Shown: one piece after another, positions 60,301-62,319 of the stretch
Layout: every line of letters begins with the position of its first letter
How positions within the stretch are numbered: position 1 is the stretch's first letter
NCBI GenBank assembly: GCA_947650365.1
Contig: OX393553.1
Span: 65,909,611 to 65,973,610, forward strand
DNA length: 64,000 nucleotides
Reading direction: 5' to 3'
From: Chamaelirium japonicum
Taxonomy: Eukaryota; Streptophyta; Magnoliopsida; Liliales; Melanthiaceae
Notes under the pieces: generated by a model
Database searches by the model: none
What the model saw: the letters and a program-made list of their open reading frames with translations, nothing else
Told to the model about the DNA's origin: nothing
Translations under genes and position numbers: made by a program

Positions 60301-60795
60301 GCAAATACTGAAGCTCTTACATGCAACTAGAAGGTGCTTACATGTATTAAGTTGGACCATGAATGAATGAACTATCACTTACAGGAGCCACTAATAAATT
60401 TAACAACACTTACAGGATTGAACTTAATCATGGTAATCTGCTCAATGTCCTCTTCTGAAAGAACACCAACTTGGACAAGTTCCATGAGCTCTTTTCTTGA
60501 GATATTCCATTCTTGTTCTCTCTGATAAAAAAAAAATACCAAATATTTACTTTGGTAGAAATGATATAAGATGACCACGTACTGGACTGTTAAAGCGAAC
60601 ATCAAAGTACCCCCTTAAGCAGGTTCCTTTCAACAATGCCAACGCGTAGACCTTTGGAAATTAGTGCGGTAGCTACAAAAATGCCCAAAGTACCACCACA
60701 AACTAATACATCGAACACACTAGAACTTTTATCCAGATCAGAATGGATAGATGAACCAGGAAATCGGAATACAACTTCTTGGACTTCCTTTGTAC
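15247..60795 (-). CDS. FAD/NAD(P)-binding oxidoreductase-like gene, partial, 8 exons visible
   Basis: Host gene on the minus strand, spliced from eight exons (60795-60611, 60521-60414, 60283-60219, 49249-49144, 23644-23561, 22609-22463, 21768-21640, 15314-15247). Together they hold 892 coding bases, about 297 residues, with all phases compatible and no internal stop. The first exon holds a Rossmann dinucleotide-binding unit, VLVCGGTLGIFVATAL, ending in the acidic VGIVERN, which fits FAD binding. Later motifs are REQEWNIS, GDIWVEDTLNLG, DSMGNFSP, KPDGVCLVVGSC, SGPTDRTTYMFTY and LFGIFPTYR. From recall these match a plant family annotated as FAD/NAD(P)-binding oxidoreductases; the substrate is not known to me. 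The N-terminus, any transit peptide and the C-terminal part are outside the window. Introns of 10.97, 25.5 and 6.3 kb, and at least 15.2 kb at the left, are filled with transposons. The reading frame looks functional. Confidence 0.88.
15811..16105 (-). mobile_element. Copia F: 3' end fragment with LTR
   Basis: A minus-strand copia terminus of a different family. The LTR at 15811-15986 (176 bp) starts TGTTAGACATATTTGTC and ends GGATTATAACA on the minus strand. Upstream of it (16105-15987) are the polypurine tract GTTTGAGGGGTGGG and a decayed C-terminal end of RNase H with FDPPL. The rest of the element is absent. Confidence 0.75.
16320..18004 (+). repeat. LTR-like block C, split by a MITE
   Basis: This non-coding block resembles block A in layout: a 'gggcccaat' start region, CT-rich tract, a 'ccatccaa' region and a 'tgctgaaatt' tail. 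It ends CCCGCATCA followed by TTGGTATGAGAAACC, which resembles an initiator-Met primer-binding site with changes. When the MITE at 16641-17374 is ignored, the sequence reads through TGATCCTAAGGC. The start is not defined and the relation to A and B is weaker than A to B. Confidence 0.35.
16641..17374. mobile_element. hAT-type MITE (734 bp)
   Basis: It starts CAGGGTTTTGAGTTTCG and ends CGAAACTACAAACCTTG, an imperfect inverted pair. It is flanked by ATCCTAAG (16633-16640) and ATTCTAAG (17375-17382), an 8-bp duplication with one change. The ends carry GAAACCGGTCC/GGACCGAAACC themes and the centre is AT-rich. There is no transposase ORF. The termini resemble those of the MITE at 47844-48751. Confidence 0.82.
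18005..19214. other. Intron sequence with a ~132-bp tandem duplication
   Basis: AT-rich, non-coding. The segments 18555-18672 and 18687-18803 are clearly related: both contain TTTTGCTAYGATTGTTACAC, TATTACATGTGC and GTTAGCCAAA, offset by about 132 bp. This is probably an old duplicated non-coding element. No exon of the host gene was found. Confidence 0.55.
19215..19534 (+). mobile_element. TRIM/SMART-type small LTR element, copy 1
   Basis: It starts TGTTGAGGAAGT and ends GGTATCTAACA, flanked by ACAAG on both sides (19210-19214 and 19535-19539). The 5' LTR is 19215-19334, followed directly by the primer-binding site TGGTATTAGAGC. The polypurine tract is TTTGAGGGGGGG, and the 3' LTR is 19421-19534 (first base T to C). 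It has no ORF. It is the most diverged of the three copies. Confidence 0.92.
19535..20030 (-). pseudogene. Possible degraded coding segment, not recognised
   Basis: On the minus strand, 19695-19540 is open and reads like protein (HDGLTTPYEMALGMQKDM, then LVLTRLGKK). Further upstream, short stretches in shifting frames also look protein-like (KLGWTLDNYNFEL, LIQRLHGKTLVNYFILLDL). I do not recognise the family. It could be a degraded transposon or host pseudogene within the intron. TRIM copy 1 is inserted at its left end. Confidence 0.2.
20370..21229 (+). pseudogene. L1-type LINE RNase H remnant, interrupted by a TRIM
   Basis: Bases 20393-20490 read WPPPSGSFKVNVDGA, the usual opening of the plant non-LTR RNase H-like domain (RVT_3). 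After a frameshift near 20500 the frame continues AEAFRLGISLG, IIEGDAKMVVDLI and, past the inserted TRIM (20717-21059), NEAAHTLAKF. The last motif is typical of the domain end. The element closes with an A-run near 21222. Joining across the TRIM restores the frame but leaves a TAA at the insertion point. Reverse transcriptase is absent, so the copy is 5'-truncated and dead. Confidence 0.78.
20717..21059 (+). mobile_element. TRIM/SMART-type small LTR element, copy 2
   Basis: 343 bp, flanked by CTCCT at 20712-20716 and 21060-21064. The 110-bp LTRs are at 20717-20826 and 20950-21059, starting TGTTGACGAATAGTCCCAC and ending GGTATCTAACA (ATA in the 5' copy). The primer-binding site TGGTATTAGAGC starts at 20827 and the polypurine tract GTGAGGGGGAG ends at 20949. 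Inserted in the LINE RNase H remnant. Confidence 0.95.
21640..21768 (-). CDS. Host oxidoreductase exon 7
   Basis: The acceptor AAATACAG precedes GCA TTT CCT and the donor is CAG^GTAGTG. The 129 bp encode 43 codons starting AFPAGSGPTDRTTYMFTY and ending WDLLPDYQ, phase 0 at both ends. It is separated from exon 6 by a 694-bp intron with no recognised element. Confidence 0.92.
22463..22609 (-). CDS. Host oxidoreductase exon 6
   Basis: The acceptor TTTTTTGTAG precedes ATA AGA TCG and the donor is TGGGAG^GTATAT. The 147 bp encode 49 codons including KPDGVCLVVGSCSRGF, a serine run, and DSEVHYFWE. Phase 0 at both ends. A longer minus-strand open frame here (22587-22384) is in the wrong frame. Confidence 0.92.
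22610..23560. other. Intron 5-6 (951 bp)
   Basis: Ordinary AT-rich intron with no recognised insertion. A plus-strand open frame at 22672-22926 has no recognisable protein and is taken as chance. Confidence 0.6.
23561..23644 (-). CDS. Host oxidoreductase exon 5, GC splice donor
   Basis: The acceptor CCCTCAG precedes ATT TTG AAA. The 84 bp encode 28 codons, ILKLTDGDVLSSRL then VVDSMGNFSPVVRQ. The exon ends AGACAG^GCAAGT, a GC donor with otherwise perfect donor consensus. No GT donor nearby would keep the frame and the conserved VVRQ/IRSARKP junction. Confidence 0.88.
24133..24272 (-). repeat. Copia C 3' LTR
   Basis: On the minus strand it follows the polypurine tract GTTTGAGGGGAA. It starts GTTAATGTATAG (first T decayed) and ends GTCATCTCCTTACA. 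About 140 bp. Confidence 0.88.
24273..24993 (-). pseudogene. Copia C reverse transcriptase C-terminus and RNase H
   Basis: Minus strand from 24990: LKLLPTDGESLRDVSRYQ, MTRPDIAHVVGIVNQFV, the RNase H opening LCAYSDAD, then SSTEVEYRAMASTTAE, LFCDNRSAIQI and HERTKHIEVDYHYV. Frames change near 24730 and stops occur, so it is a decayed pol end. It is the continuation of 43275-47112 across the copia B insertion. Confidence 0.88.
24994..25133 (+). repeat. Copia B 5' LTR
   Basis: Begins AGTTAATGTATAGAG (initial TG lost) and ends CATCTTCTAACA. Directly followed by TGGTATAAGAGCTC (25134-25147), a one-base variant of the initiator-Met primer-binding site. Contains TACATATATATTGGGC. Confidence 0.9.
25676..27624 (+). 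pseudogene. Copia B gag, protease, pre-integrase and first part of integrase
   Basis: A gag start ATG at 25676 (MAFSTMPSVVVISPP) is soon stopped. The frame 26143-27246 carries the gag C-terminal half, a zinc knuckle in which two cysteines read tyrosine (CHYYKETRHMKREYP), and a protease site with Asp to Asn (WIFNSGASCHLT). Next come LNINLISISSLCD and LWHRRLGHLSSD. After a stop the integrase runs to FIDDYSRCTWVY, TFRSDCAKEYLSSEMRE, where the gypsy element is inserted between the second D and the E of the catalytic triad. The damage is mostly G to A. Confidence 0.88.
27625..29557 (-). repeat. Gypsy 3' LTR (1933 bp)
   Basis: Minus strand: TGTGGGCATCG to CCGCGACCACA. In U3 there are four ~32-bp repeats of AGTTTCGCATGCGGGCCGTT (29319-29440). 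Near 29074-29095 lies a 22-bp perfect palindrome centred on GATCTTTAAAGATC. A TATA box is at 28915-28924. Downstream of it are four 60-bp repeats (28310-28545) carrying GGTAGCACCG at 60, 60 and 61 bp spacing. Short open frames inside are not genes. Confidence 0.95.
28915..28924 (-). promoter_or_regulatory. Probable TATA box of gypsy 3' LTR
   Basis: Minus strand GCCTATAAATAGAAGGGG, a textbook plant TATA context. The LTR's promoter role is inferred from its position, about 640 bp from the U3 start. Confidence 0.65.
29558..30878 (-). repeat. Gypsy 3' untranslated region: GC-rich and C/G-run tandem repeats, polypurine tract
   Basis: On the minus strand, between the pol stop and the 3' LTR. At 30549-30850 there are about three units of ~89 bp, each with a CCCCCC run, CTTTATTTGC and TTATTTTTAACAGGAGAG. 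At 29890-30500 the DNA is extremely GC-rich, with a 135-bp repeat (GAGCGGCGGGCTTGGCCGGG at 30176 and 30311) and shorter GGCGCAGCGCGCAGG words. The polypurine tract, minus strand CTTGAGGGGGCACT (29558-29571), abuts the LTR. Long open frames on both strands in the GC-rich part follow from composition. Confidence 0.8.
30879..38228 (-). CDS. Gypsy gag-pol polyprotein, 2449 codons
   Basis: Single open frame on the minus strand. Order by residue: gag capsid-like region about 120-270 (FDWYVDLPPGSIDSWDQMER), a Cys/His motif near 420 (CKYHRLVSHPIEKC), then a 67-residue tandem duplication in the linker (DNA 36310-36711). The protease has LLDCGSAVNIMP with Asp869. Reverse transcriptase has YVDD at 1575-1578. 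It is followed by its RNase H, and then a second, archaeal-type RNase H with FFDGAARQD (Asp1871). The integrase has a zinc-binding region (H-H-CHTCQ), then the triad Asp2169, Asp2229, Glu2265, i.e. DD35E. Making cDNA and inserting it is the known role of these domains. The frame continues upstream through one TGA into the 163-codon ORF at 38723-38232. The annotated ATG is the first one after that TGA. Confidence 0.95.
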   Translation of the reverse strand: MEEKDRHINTLLQRLSTRDVATFGQPPASPVAAPAPSPTPTLAEVGPATLATAPALSSAPVPVSIAAQPSVEATMNAQQIQALVADMMRSHGGSLPPITAAYSKPYTARIQQLRFPTGFQPPKFQHFDGKGNPRQHIAHFVETCNNAGTYGDEMVKQFVRTLKGNAFDWYVDLPPGSIDSWDQMEREFLNRFYSTRRIVSMTELTAVKQRKDESVIDYIDRWRNLALNSRDRLSEDSAIEMCTQGMHWGLLYILKGIKPRSFEELATRAHDMELSLANRGDSKTKDFLKVEKKDKPPAPKSKQVNVTDIASASKPLKISGKPDQEKGAAIPPPPSQRQSKMTLEELEAKEYPFPDSEVSSMFDQLLQEKMIELPPSKRPEQMHRVNDPLFCKYHRLVSHPIEKCFVFKEKIMALAKQGKIEIDSSDVATANMTSITFGSFQPVLVATHQRRPKLRINRQRPIAKLATRRKVSRRQQYAPKLAEEETSLPWGQPSSTSMSLSNKAMSQRNLQTRYEEGDPEVGLLGQPSGKFDYYVLYSRPSSVSMEEIKPTGWESEGEPPRSPEEQGSPNHGEPTNLQTRYEQGDPEVGLLGQPSGKFDYHVLYSKPPSVSIEEIKPTGWESEGEPPRSPEKQVSLTHEEPTAAIPDLHLGNEESTDEDAWVMLPRRRRPWMPKSRKLDRVTRKLPERKTYKKKSKAPGRRGFKVPPADPDDLLLQNPPEPTTLQEFFPDYFLPSDQQCEASCCMVEIHTAPEEEDRIKPSEESNTDNEEDDFDKENTAACDEAILHLPLIEVLHLPEKARLAMAEALTDPDSYKRKKKNAEKDKSIVSCNAAITFSDEDLQLGTRLHNRPVYVSGYINEKPVNRILLDCGSAVNIMPIQTMRQLDITTDQLSQSQLVIQGFNQGGQSTIGIIRLKLSISQLDTTVLFHVIDCQTSYHLLLGRPWLHENGVVVSTWHQCLKYYEEGLEKCIIADDKPFNEAEAHLADAKFYQAKDLVAEVLPAKAPRTQKAKRMEQAKALPTPNPVPPSKAIHEVKEVLAPRRRIRISSKPRSMKHTPLPVQVTTVLRLTPQWLRKDKSPPFASPKGIVQPLSEANVITLQEMTLPLPSLGQASSLPRSINSFESSQLTFKPKGSWGQNAAKLLFKAGYDKDSAAHMSTLLPAPIPHGMTKTQAHLLQGGEQIPPNRRGIGSRQTPMVIKITGEKTFTSNYIEVKLVEEAEEGSSTSDARSTNVAKRRRYRARRQTAPQMPKKNVKNQASQNPISVFKRLGPIRQAKRRSVFDRLGKPPTEVRKIIPTHPPFSFYETGDITDIILVSANHITVSDSPIDATSTLDDELPDAPPVLEEGGQSTVDNLKEINLGTQEDPRPTFVSALLTPEEEAAYTKLLQEYRDVFAWSYKEMPGLDPKIAVHQLAVRHGASAIKQGQRRYRPELVPQIEGEVNKLIEAGFIREVKYPTWISSVVPVKKKNGQIRVCVDFRDLNNACPKDDFPLPITELMVDATTGHEALTFMDGSSGYNQIRMAPKDEELTAFRTPKGIYCYKVMPFGLKNAGATYQRAMQKIFDDILHQNVECYVDDLVVKSRQKSTHLQDLELIFKRLRRYQLRMNPLKCAFGVSSGKFLGFVVRHRGIEIDQTKIDAIFNMPIPKTVRDLRGLQGHLAYIRRFIANLAGKCRPFSRLMKKGAAFKWDEACQEALQNIRDYLLKPPVLTAPVQGKPLVLYISAQEQSLGALLAQDNELGEETACYYLSRTLIGAELNYSPIEKVCLALIFATKKLRHYMLAHAIRLISKADPLKYIMSRPVLSGRLAKWALLLLEFDITFVPRKAVKGQALADFLAEYPLPAEWELSEDLPDEEVFCIDIAPSWKMFFDGAARQDIAGAGVIFVTPNDEVLPFSFLLSEPCSNNRAEYQALIIGLELANDMKLQGLTIFGDSQLVIQQILGAYEVNKEDLVPLNLRALKLLGTLKDASIQHVPRNLNQQADALANLAATLPFPEKSQLIIPICKRMVITEEGLPMGIPDQVNAVHVLMTDELDWRQPFIDFLVHGKLPEDPKRKVDIRRRSLKFFHFNNELYRRSYDGALLRCLAKEEAETALEEVHAGICGSHQSGPKLHFRIRRMGYYWPTMIKDSLEFAKRCHTCQLHGDYIRQPPEPLHPTIASWPFDGWGLDIVGPLPKSSKQHLYILAATDYFSKWAEAVPLREVTRHSVINFIQNDIIFRYGIPRYIVTDNGKQFKNAAVSQFCAKFDIKQRCSTMYNASANGLAEAFNKTLCKLLEKVVSKSKKDWHERMGEALWAYRTSFRTPTQATPYSLVYGVEAVLPLELQIPSLRIAVQEGLINGDNAQLRLAELEALDERRLEAQQRLECYQARLTRAFNKRIRPRSFQKGELVLAVKRPIILSHRGGKKFDAKWDGPHIVKEVYSNGAYLLTTPEGLTLGPINGKYLKRYYA
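38232..38723 (-). CDS. Gypsy gag N-terminal ORF, 163 codons, ends at TGA
   Basis: Starts MAGTNDNTFAPTSLSP, 72 bases after the 5' LTR, and ends HMAQLT followed by TGA. The stop is in the same frame as the 2449-codon ORF and is followed by CTA ATG, so the junction reads TGA CTA ATG. Most simply it was one gag-pol frame and a CGA became TGA. Readthrough (UGA followed by CUA is a known leaky context) or termination-reinitiation at the nearby ATG are alternatives. The protein is low-complexity and acidic with no catalytic motif. Confidence 0.85.
   Translation of the reverse strand: MAGTNDNTFAPTSLSPIAESPLLQQGDPENPVDDIPPVVRVYTRRTQTLADFFTPETAAEGARQITNEALVHEETSLNPGTSVQKFGEDQPQPRTRSGSPADFAPPLPGANIRHQAEASQRNYVSDDDGEGAGVQHRDVLRHHPPSALQLQVMQMGEHMAQLT
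38771..38793 (-). other. Gypsy primer-binding site
   Basis: Minus strand: two or three bases after the LTR end comes TTCTGGCACGCCCGGTGGGA. Position and form fit a tRNA 3'-end complement. I do not assign the tRNA. Confidence 0.75.
38796..40740 (-). repeat. Gypsy 5' LTR (1945 bp)
   Basis: Nearly identical copy of 27625-29557. It carries the same four 60-bp repeats (39481-39716), palindrome (40245-40266) and ~32-bp U3 repeats. It is 12 bp longer, through a longer CT-rich tract (about 40400-40460) and one extra G in the following G-run. Confidence 0.95.
40086..40095 (-). promoter_or_regulatory. Probable TATA box of gypsy 5' LTR
   Basis: Same GCCTATAAATAGAAGG context as in the other LTR. As the 5' LTR copy it would drive the element's genomic transcript. 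Confidence 0.7.
40741..43134 (+). pseudogene. Copia B integrase C-terminus, reverse transcriptase and RNase H
   Basis: Continues the copia B frame after the gypsy insertion: ILQSHDTLHQQSYPHTHEHN, with the integrase Glu in GVTEHKHR. Next are LINITPSSTLSGATPYKR and FGCTCFVLLPPH. Reverse transcriptase (41620-42240) has WIFKVKTRPDGSIERYKARL, QMDVTNAFLHGDLSEEVYM and YVDDMIIT. MKDLGSLRYFLGLEIARSS and the RNase H region (42645-43121; LCAYSDADWAG, FCDNRSAIQI) follow, ending VHDPP and a stop before the polypurine tract GTTTGAGGGGGAG. Stops at 41108, 41617, 42076 and 42229 and frameshifts make it defective. Confidence 0.9.
43135..43274 (+). repeat. Copia B 3' LTR
   Basis: 140 bp, TGTTAATATATAGAG to CATCTCCTAACA, followed by AGCTC, which belongs to copia C coding sequence. 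Confidence 0.92.
43275..47112 (-). pseudogene. Copia C gag-like leader, protease, integrase and first part of reverse transcriptase
   Basis: Minus strand from 46637: a proline-rich leader, then RIYEGTSIFASVSPHCC, GRGRGQALLRHGGDI, RLQQLEELLLRHLAST and the protease WIFDSGPSCHLS. The pre-integrase region has LWHRRLGHISSDQL and CTGCRLAKHI. Integrase pieces are FDLVHSDVLG, FIDNYFRCTWVYLMRR and LINITLFSTLSGVTPYKR. Reverse transcriptase starts WIFKVKTRPDGSIERHKARL near 43930 and runs to the insertion point at 43275 (PLQYFLSLEIARST). Like copia A, it lacks the gag capsid region and zinc knuckle present in copia B and D. Many stops and frameshifts. Confidence 0.87.
47113..47126 (-). other. Copia C primer-binding site
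   Basis: Minus strand TGGTATCAGAGCTC directly after the 5' LTR, an exact match to the plant initiator-Met tRNA complement over TGGTATCAGAGC. Confidence 0.9.
47127..47265 (-). repeat. Copia C 5' LTR (139 bp)
   Basis: Minus strand TGCAATGTATAGAGATGG to GTCATCTCCTAACA. The right flank TTTCT (47266-47270) matches the left flank of the 3' LTR. Confidence 0.92.
47271..47843. other. Intron sequence
   Basis: AT-rich intron. A GGTTCGAAGCC word at 47726-47736 resembles a tRNA/SINE B box, but no convincing A box or tail was found, so no SINE is called. Confidence 0.4.
47844..48751. mobile_element. hAT-like MITE (908 bp)
   Basis: It starts CAAGGTTTGAAAAATC and ends TATATTCAAACCTTG, an inverted pair of about 11 bp. 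It is flanked by CTCACCAG (47836-47843) and GTCACCAG (48752-48759), seven of eight matching. The inside is AT-rich with repeated AAATATTTCG-type words and no transposase. Its termini resemble those of the MITE at 16641-17374. Confidence 0.75.
48752..49143. other. Intron sequence, possible copia LTR fragment
   Basis: The stretch GGGTGTGGACGTAG...AAAACCACGGTAAAT at about 48818-48860 resembles the U5 region of Tnt1/Tork-type copia LTRs as I recall them. No matching second LTR or primer-binding site was seen. The MITE at 47844-48751 may sit inside this old fragment. Confidence 0.3.
49144..49249 (-). CDS. Host oxidoreductase exon 4
   Basis: The acceptor GTGAGTACAG precedes G CCT GCT AAA and the donor is GCAGCT^GTAAGT. 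The 106 bp complete the split serine codon from exon 3 and then encode PAKLLEIMKKRFLLLGGIVF and SSICIYDDAA. It stands alone between an 11.0-kb and a 25.5-kb intron. Confidence 0.92.
49250..50430. other. Intron sequence, nothing recognised
   Basis: AT-rich, non-coding. No transposon ends, repeats or coding frames were recognised on either strand. Confidence 0.5.
50446..50955 (-). mobile_element. 5'-truncated L1-type LINE with 15-bp target duplication
   Basis: Flanked by AATGTGCAGTCTCTG at 50431-50445 and 50956-50970. The minus-strand element ends in a poly(A) tail, seen as a T-run at 50446-50461. Coding on the minus strand gives the zinc-binding tail of a LINE reverse transcriptase (zf-RVT): CVLCGHGREDISHLFIHCPF, then CWSIWIERNNRIFRN. 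Only the last ~500 bp inserted, typical of LINE 5' truncation. Confidence 0.92.
51084..51425 (+). mobile_element. TRIM/SMART-type small LTR element, copy 3
   Basis: 342 bp, flanked by TCGAC at 51079-51083 and 51426-51430. The 110-bp LTRs are at 51084-51193 and 51316-51425, starting TGTTGACGAATAGTCCCAC or TGTTGATGAATAG and ending GGTATCTAACA. The primer-binding site TGGTATCAGAGCC starts at 51194 and the polypurine tract GTGAGGGGGAG ends at 51315. Best preserved of the three copies. Confidence 0.96.
51426..54439. other. Intron sequence with simple repeats
   Basis: AT-rich, no gene found. Simple repeats include a C-run at 52069-52082, (TG)n at 53042-53061, and (CT)n followed by (CA)n near 53479-53510. 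The part 51426-52140 has AAATATTT words like those in the MITE at 47844-48751 and may be a decayed relative into which TRIM copy 3 inserted, but no clear ends were found. Confidence 0.45.
54440..54519. mobile_element. Right-end fragment related to the 5288-5960 hAT MITE
   Basis: It shares GTGGGGCTTAAGCCCCAC, GGCAGGCAAAACGCCC and CACCTCTGAAAACATTG with the last 80 bp of the MITE at 5288-5960. The left end and target duplication were not found, so it is a diverged or truncated copy. Confidence 0.65.
54734..54872 (+). repeat. Copia D 5' LTR (139 bp)
   Basis: TGTTAATGTATATACCGGG to GTCATCTCCTAAAA (final CA changed to AA). It is followed at 54873-54886 by the primer-binding site TGGTATCAGAGCTC. 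Confidence 0.92.
55451..59881 (+). pseudogene. Copia D gag-pol polyprotein, broken
   Basis: The gag ATG is at 55451 (MASPTVPSVVTISSP), open to a TAG at 55850. It then continues with a zinc knuckle whose first Cys is Tyr (YHYCKEPRHMKRKCP, near 56220), and a protease with intact WIFDSGAS (near 56577). Next are pre-integrase LWHRRLGHLSSDRL and integrase with HFDLVHSDIWG, TFRSNCAQEYLSSEM and NRVAERKYR. In the second of these the middle Asp reads Asn. Reverse transcriptase has WIFKVKTRPDGSIERHKARL, a TAG at 58668 and YVDDMIIT near 58936. RNase H runs 59384-59881, ending VHDPP. Several stops and frameshifts show it is dead. Much of the damage is G to A. Confidence 0.9.
59895..60033 (+). repeat. Copia D 3' LTR (139 bp)
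   Basis: TATTAATGTATATACTGGG (initial TG changed to TA) to GTCATCTCCTAACA. It is preceded by GTTTGAGGGGAAG, the polypurine tract. Confidence 0.9.
60034..60218. other. Intron sequence between copia D and exon 3
   Basis: A short plus-strand open frame runs here, and another lies left of copia D at 54610-54733. The two do not join in frame across the element and no plus-strand gene is called. Confidence 0.5.
60219..60283 (-). CDS. Host oxidoreductase exon 3
   Basis: The acceptor CTCTGCAG precedes AAT AGA TGC and the donor is ATATC^GTAAGT. The 65 bp encode NRCGFEKKGDIWVEDTLNLG, then I, and the first two bases of a serine codon completed in exon 4. Too short to stand out as an ORF; found by matching the expected family motif. 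Confidence 0.92.
60414..60521 (-). CDS. Host oxidoreductase exon 2
   Basis: The acceptor TTTTATCAG precedes AGA GAA CAA and the donor is AATCCT^GTAAGT. The 108 bp encode 36 codons starting REQEWNISRKELMELV, including LSEEDIEQ and ending MIKFNP. Phase 0. The REQEW motif directly follows the nucleotide-binding unit of exon 1. Confidence 0.93.
60611..60795 (-). CDS. Host oxidoreductase exon 1 visible (FAD-binding Rossmann unit)
   Basis: The acceptor ATGTTGCAG precedes GT ACA AAG and the donor is AAGGGG^GTACTT. The 185 bp hold two bases of a split codon and 61 codons: TKEVQEVVFRFPGSS, then VFDVLVCGGTLGIFVATAL and LRVGIVERN. The beta-alpha-beta dinucleotide-binding form reads CGGTLG, with Cys in place of the first Gly of GxGxxG, and ends in an acidic residue. 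At least one exon with the start codon must lie further right, beyond 60795. It was not found in the window. Confidence 0.92.
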
Positions 60796-61281
60796 CTGCA
60801 ACATAGAAGTTCATGTTCAACCAACTTCTTAGCATTCTAACAAACATATTTATTCCATAAAATGACACTGGTACATAAAACTTACATTTTACTGCAGCAC
60901 TTCAAGTGTCAAAAGGTCTTCTAGAAAGCACTATTGCATACCATACTACAAATGGAATTAATACTATGGTCTTTGTGGGCTCTTGTGAGCAATGTCCTGT
61001 TTCAATTTATTCATGGACTCAAGAGAAGCAAAATTTACTCCCATTAGGGCATTCAATTCAAACATGCTCACATATGTATGTATGCACATACATAGGTACA
61101 CACAACTACTAGACGGTCTCTCCTGGGCATTGCCTATACCCTGGGCTAGGGCTTAGGCATAAGGTGCTAGGAAAACTCCTAGGCGACCATAACCCAATTG
61201 TAGAGTTTGTTTTATTGCTACTTTTATTCTCAAGTTTTTTTTTTTGTCAATCTTTGATGTGTTTGAAACCATAATATGGTT
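60796..61281. other. Intron or upstream sequence
   Basis: No exon or complete element recognised. A short stretch near 61113-61190 (repeated CTAGG and GGGC words) may be part of an old MITE end. Confidence 0.4.
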
Positions 61282-62036
61282 TGATGCGGGAGCATCTGGG
61301 CCGCCCATACGTTTCATCACACCGGTGGACCAATGATATATTCCGATTTGGCATTGAATTAAAAAGTTAATAATTTCGGGGTGAATAAATGCTGAAATTA
61401 ATATTTTTGGACTAAAATCTTTAATTTCAGAATAAAATATTATTTTTATTCTGATCTTATTATTTTAATCCGAAAATATTTTATTTTATGATTTATTAAT
61501 TATGGGATTTCATGCAAGATTTAATAGTATTTTAGGCAAGAATTGGAAGATTGGACGGTATTTAATTAGATTTCATGCAAGATTATATGGTATTTCGGGC
61601 AAGATTTGGAAGATTGGATGGTATTTAACTATGGGATTTCATGCAAGATTTGGAAGATTGGATGATATTTAATTATGGGATTTCGGTCAAGATTTGATTT
61701 GACTCAAATCTTCTAAAATTATGGGTTGTTATTATGATAAGATTTGATTTGAGTGAAATCTACCACTATGGGGTTGTTATTGTTTTTTTTTTAATTTGGT
61801 TGTAAGTCTATTTAAAGGCCCAAGTATGATGAATAAAATTATTGAATGATGATGAAAAAAAATGGCAATCTTTTGCTTTTGATTTCTATGAGAGATTTCA
61901 TACTATGTTCCTGAGAGAGGATCATAGAACGAGAGGCTCGTCGGCGTGAGGTCGAAGTATCGTCAGTGCGAGGCCGACAAACCCCTTTGCCCTTGCATCC
62001 CCTCCTCTACGTTGTCGTCCCGATCGTGCTGCATCA
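61282..62036 (+). repeat. 5' LTR of the small element (755 bp)
   Basis: Starts TG and ends CA. Contains TATTTAAAGG (about 61809-61818) as a TATA-like site and AATAAAAT about 20 bp on as a poly(A)-like signal. Three related words (ATTTCATGCAAGATT) repeat at 61508-61700. Confidence 0.75.
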
Positions 62037-62319
62037 AATTTGATATCAGAGCGGCTCTTGACGGTTTCTCTTCCATTGAGCGATCCGTCGAGATTTTCGT
62101 CGTTTTCATCACCAGTCAACATCACCACCCCACCCGTATTTATCTCCGCATCTCACTAATACTTCGTCTTCCTGACACCCCACCCTATTACACCACAAAA
62201 AAAAGGGAAAAATAGTCCATCGCCACCCCACCACCAAATTCACCCTATTTCTGACCCGACATCTTCATTGGACCATCTCTTGATTTGTTCAACGGAATTC
62301 ATCGGGCTAAATATCAAAC

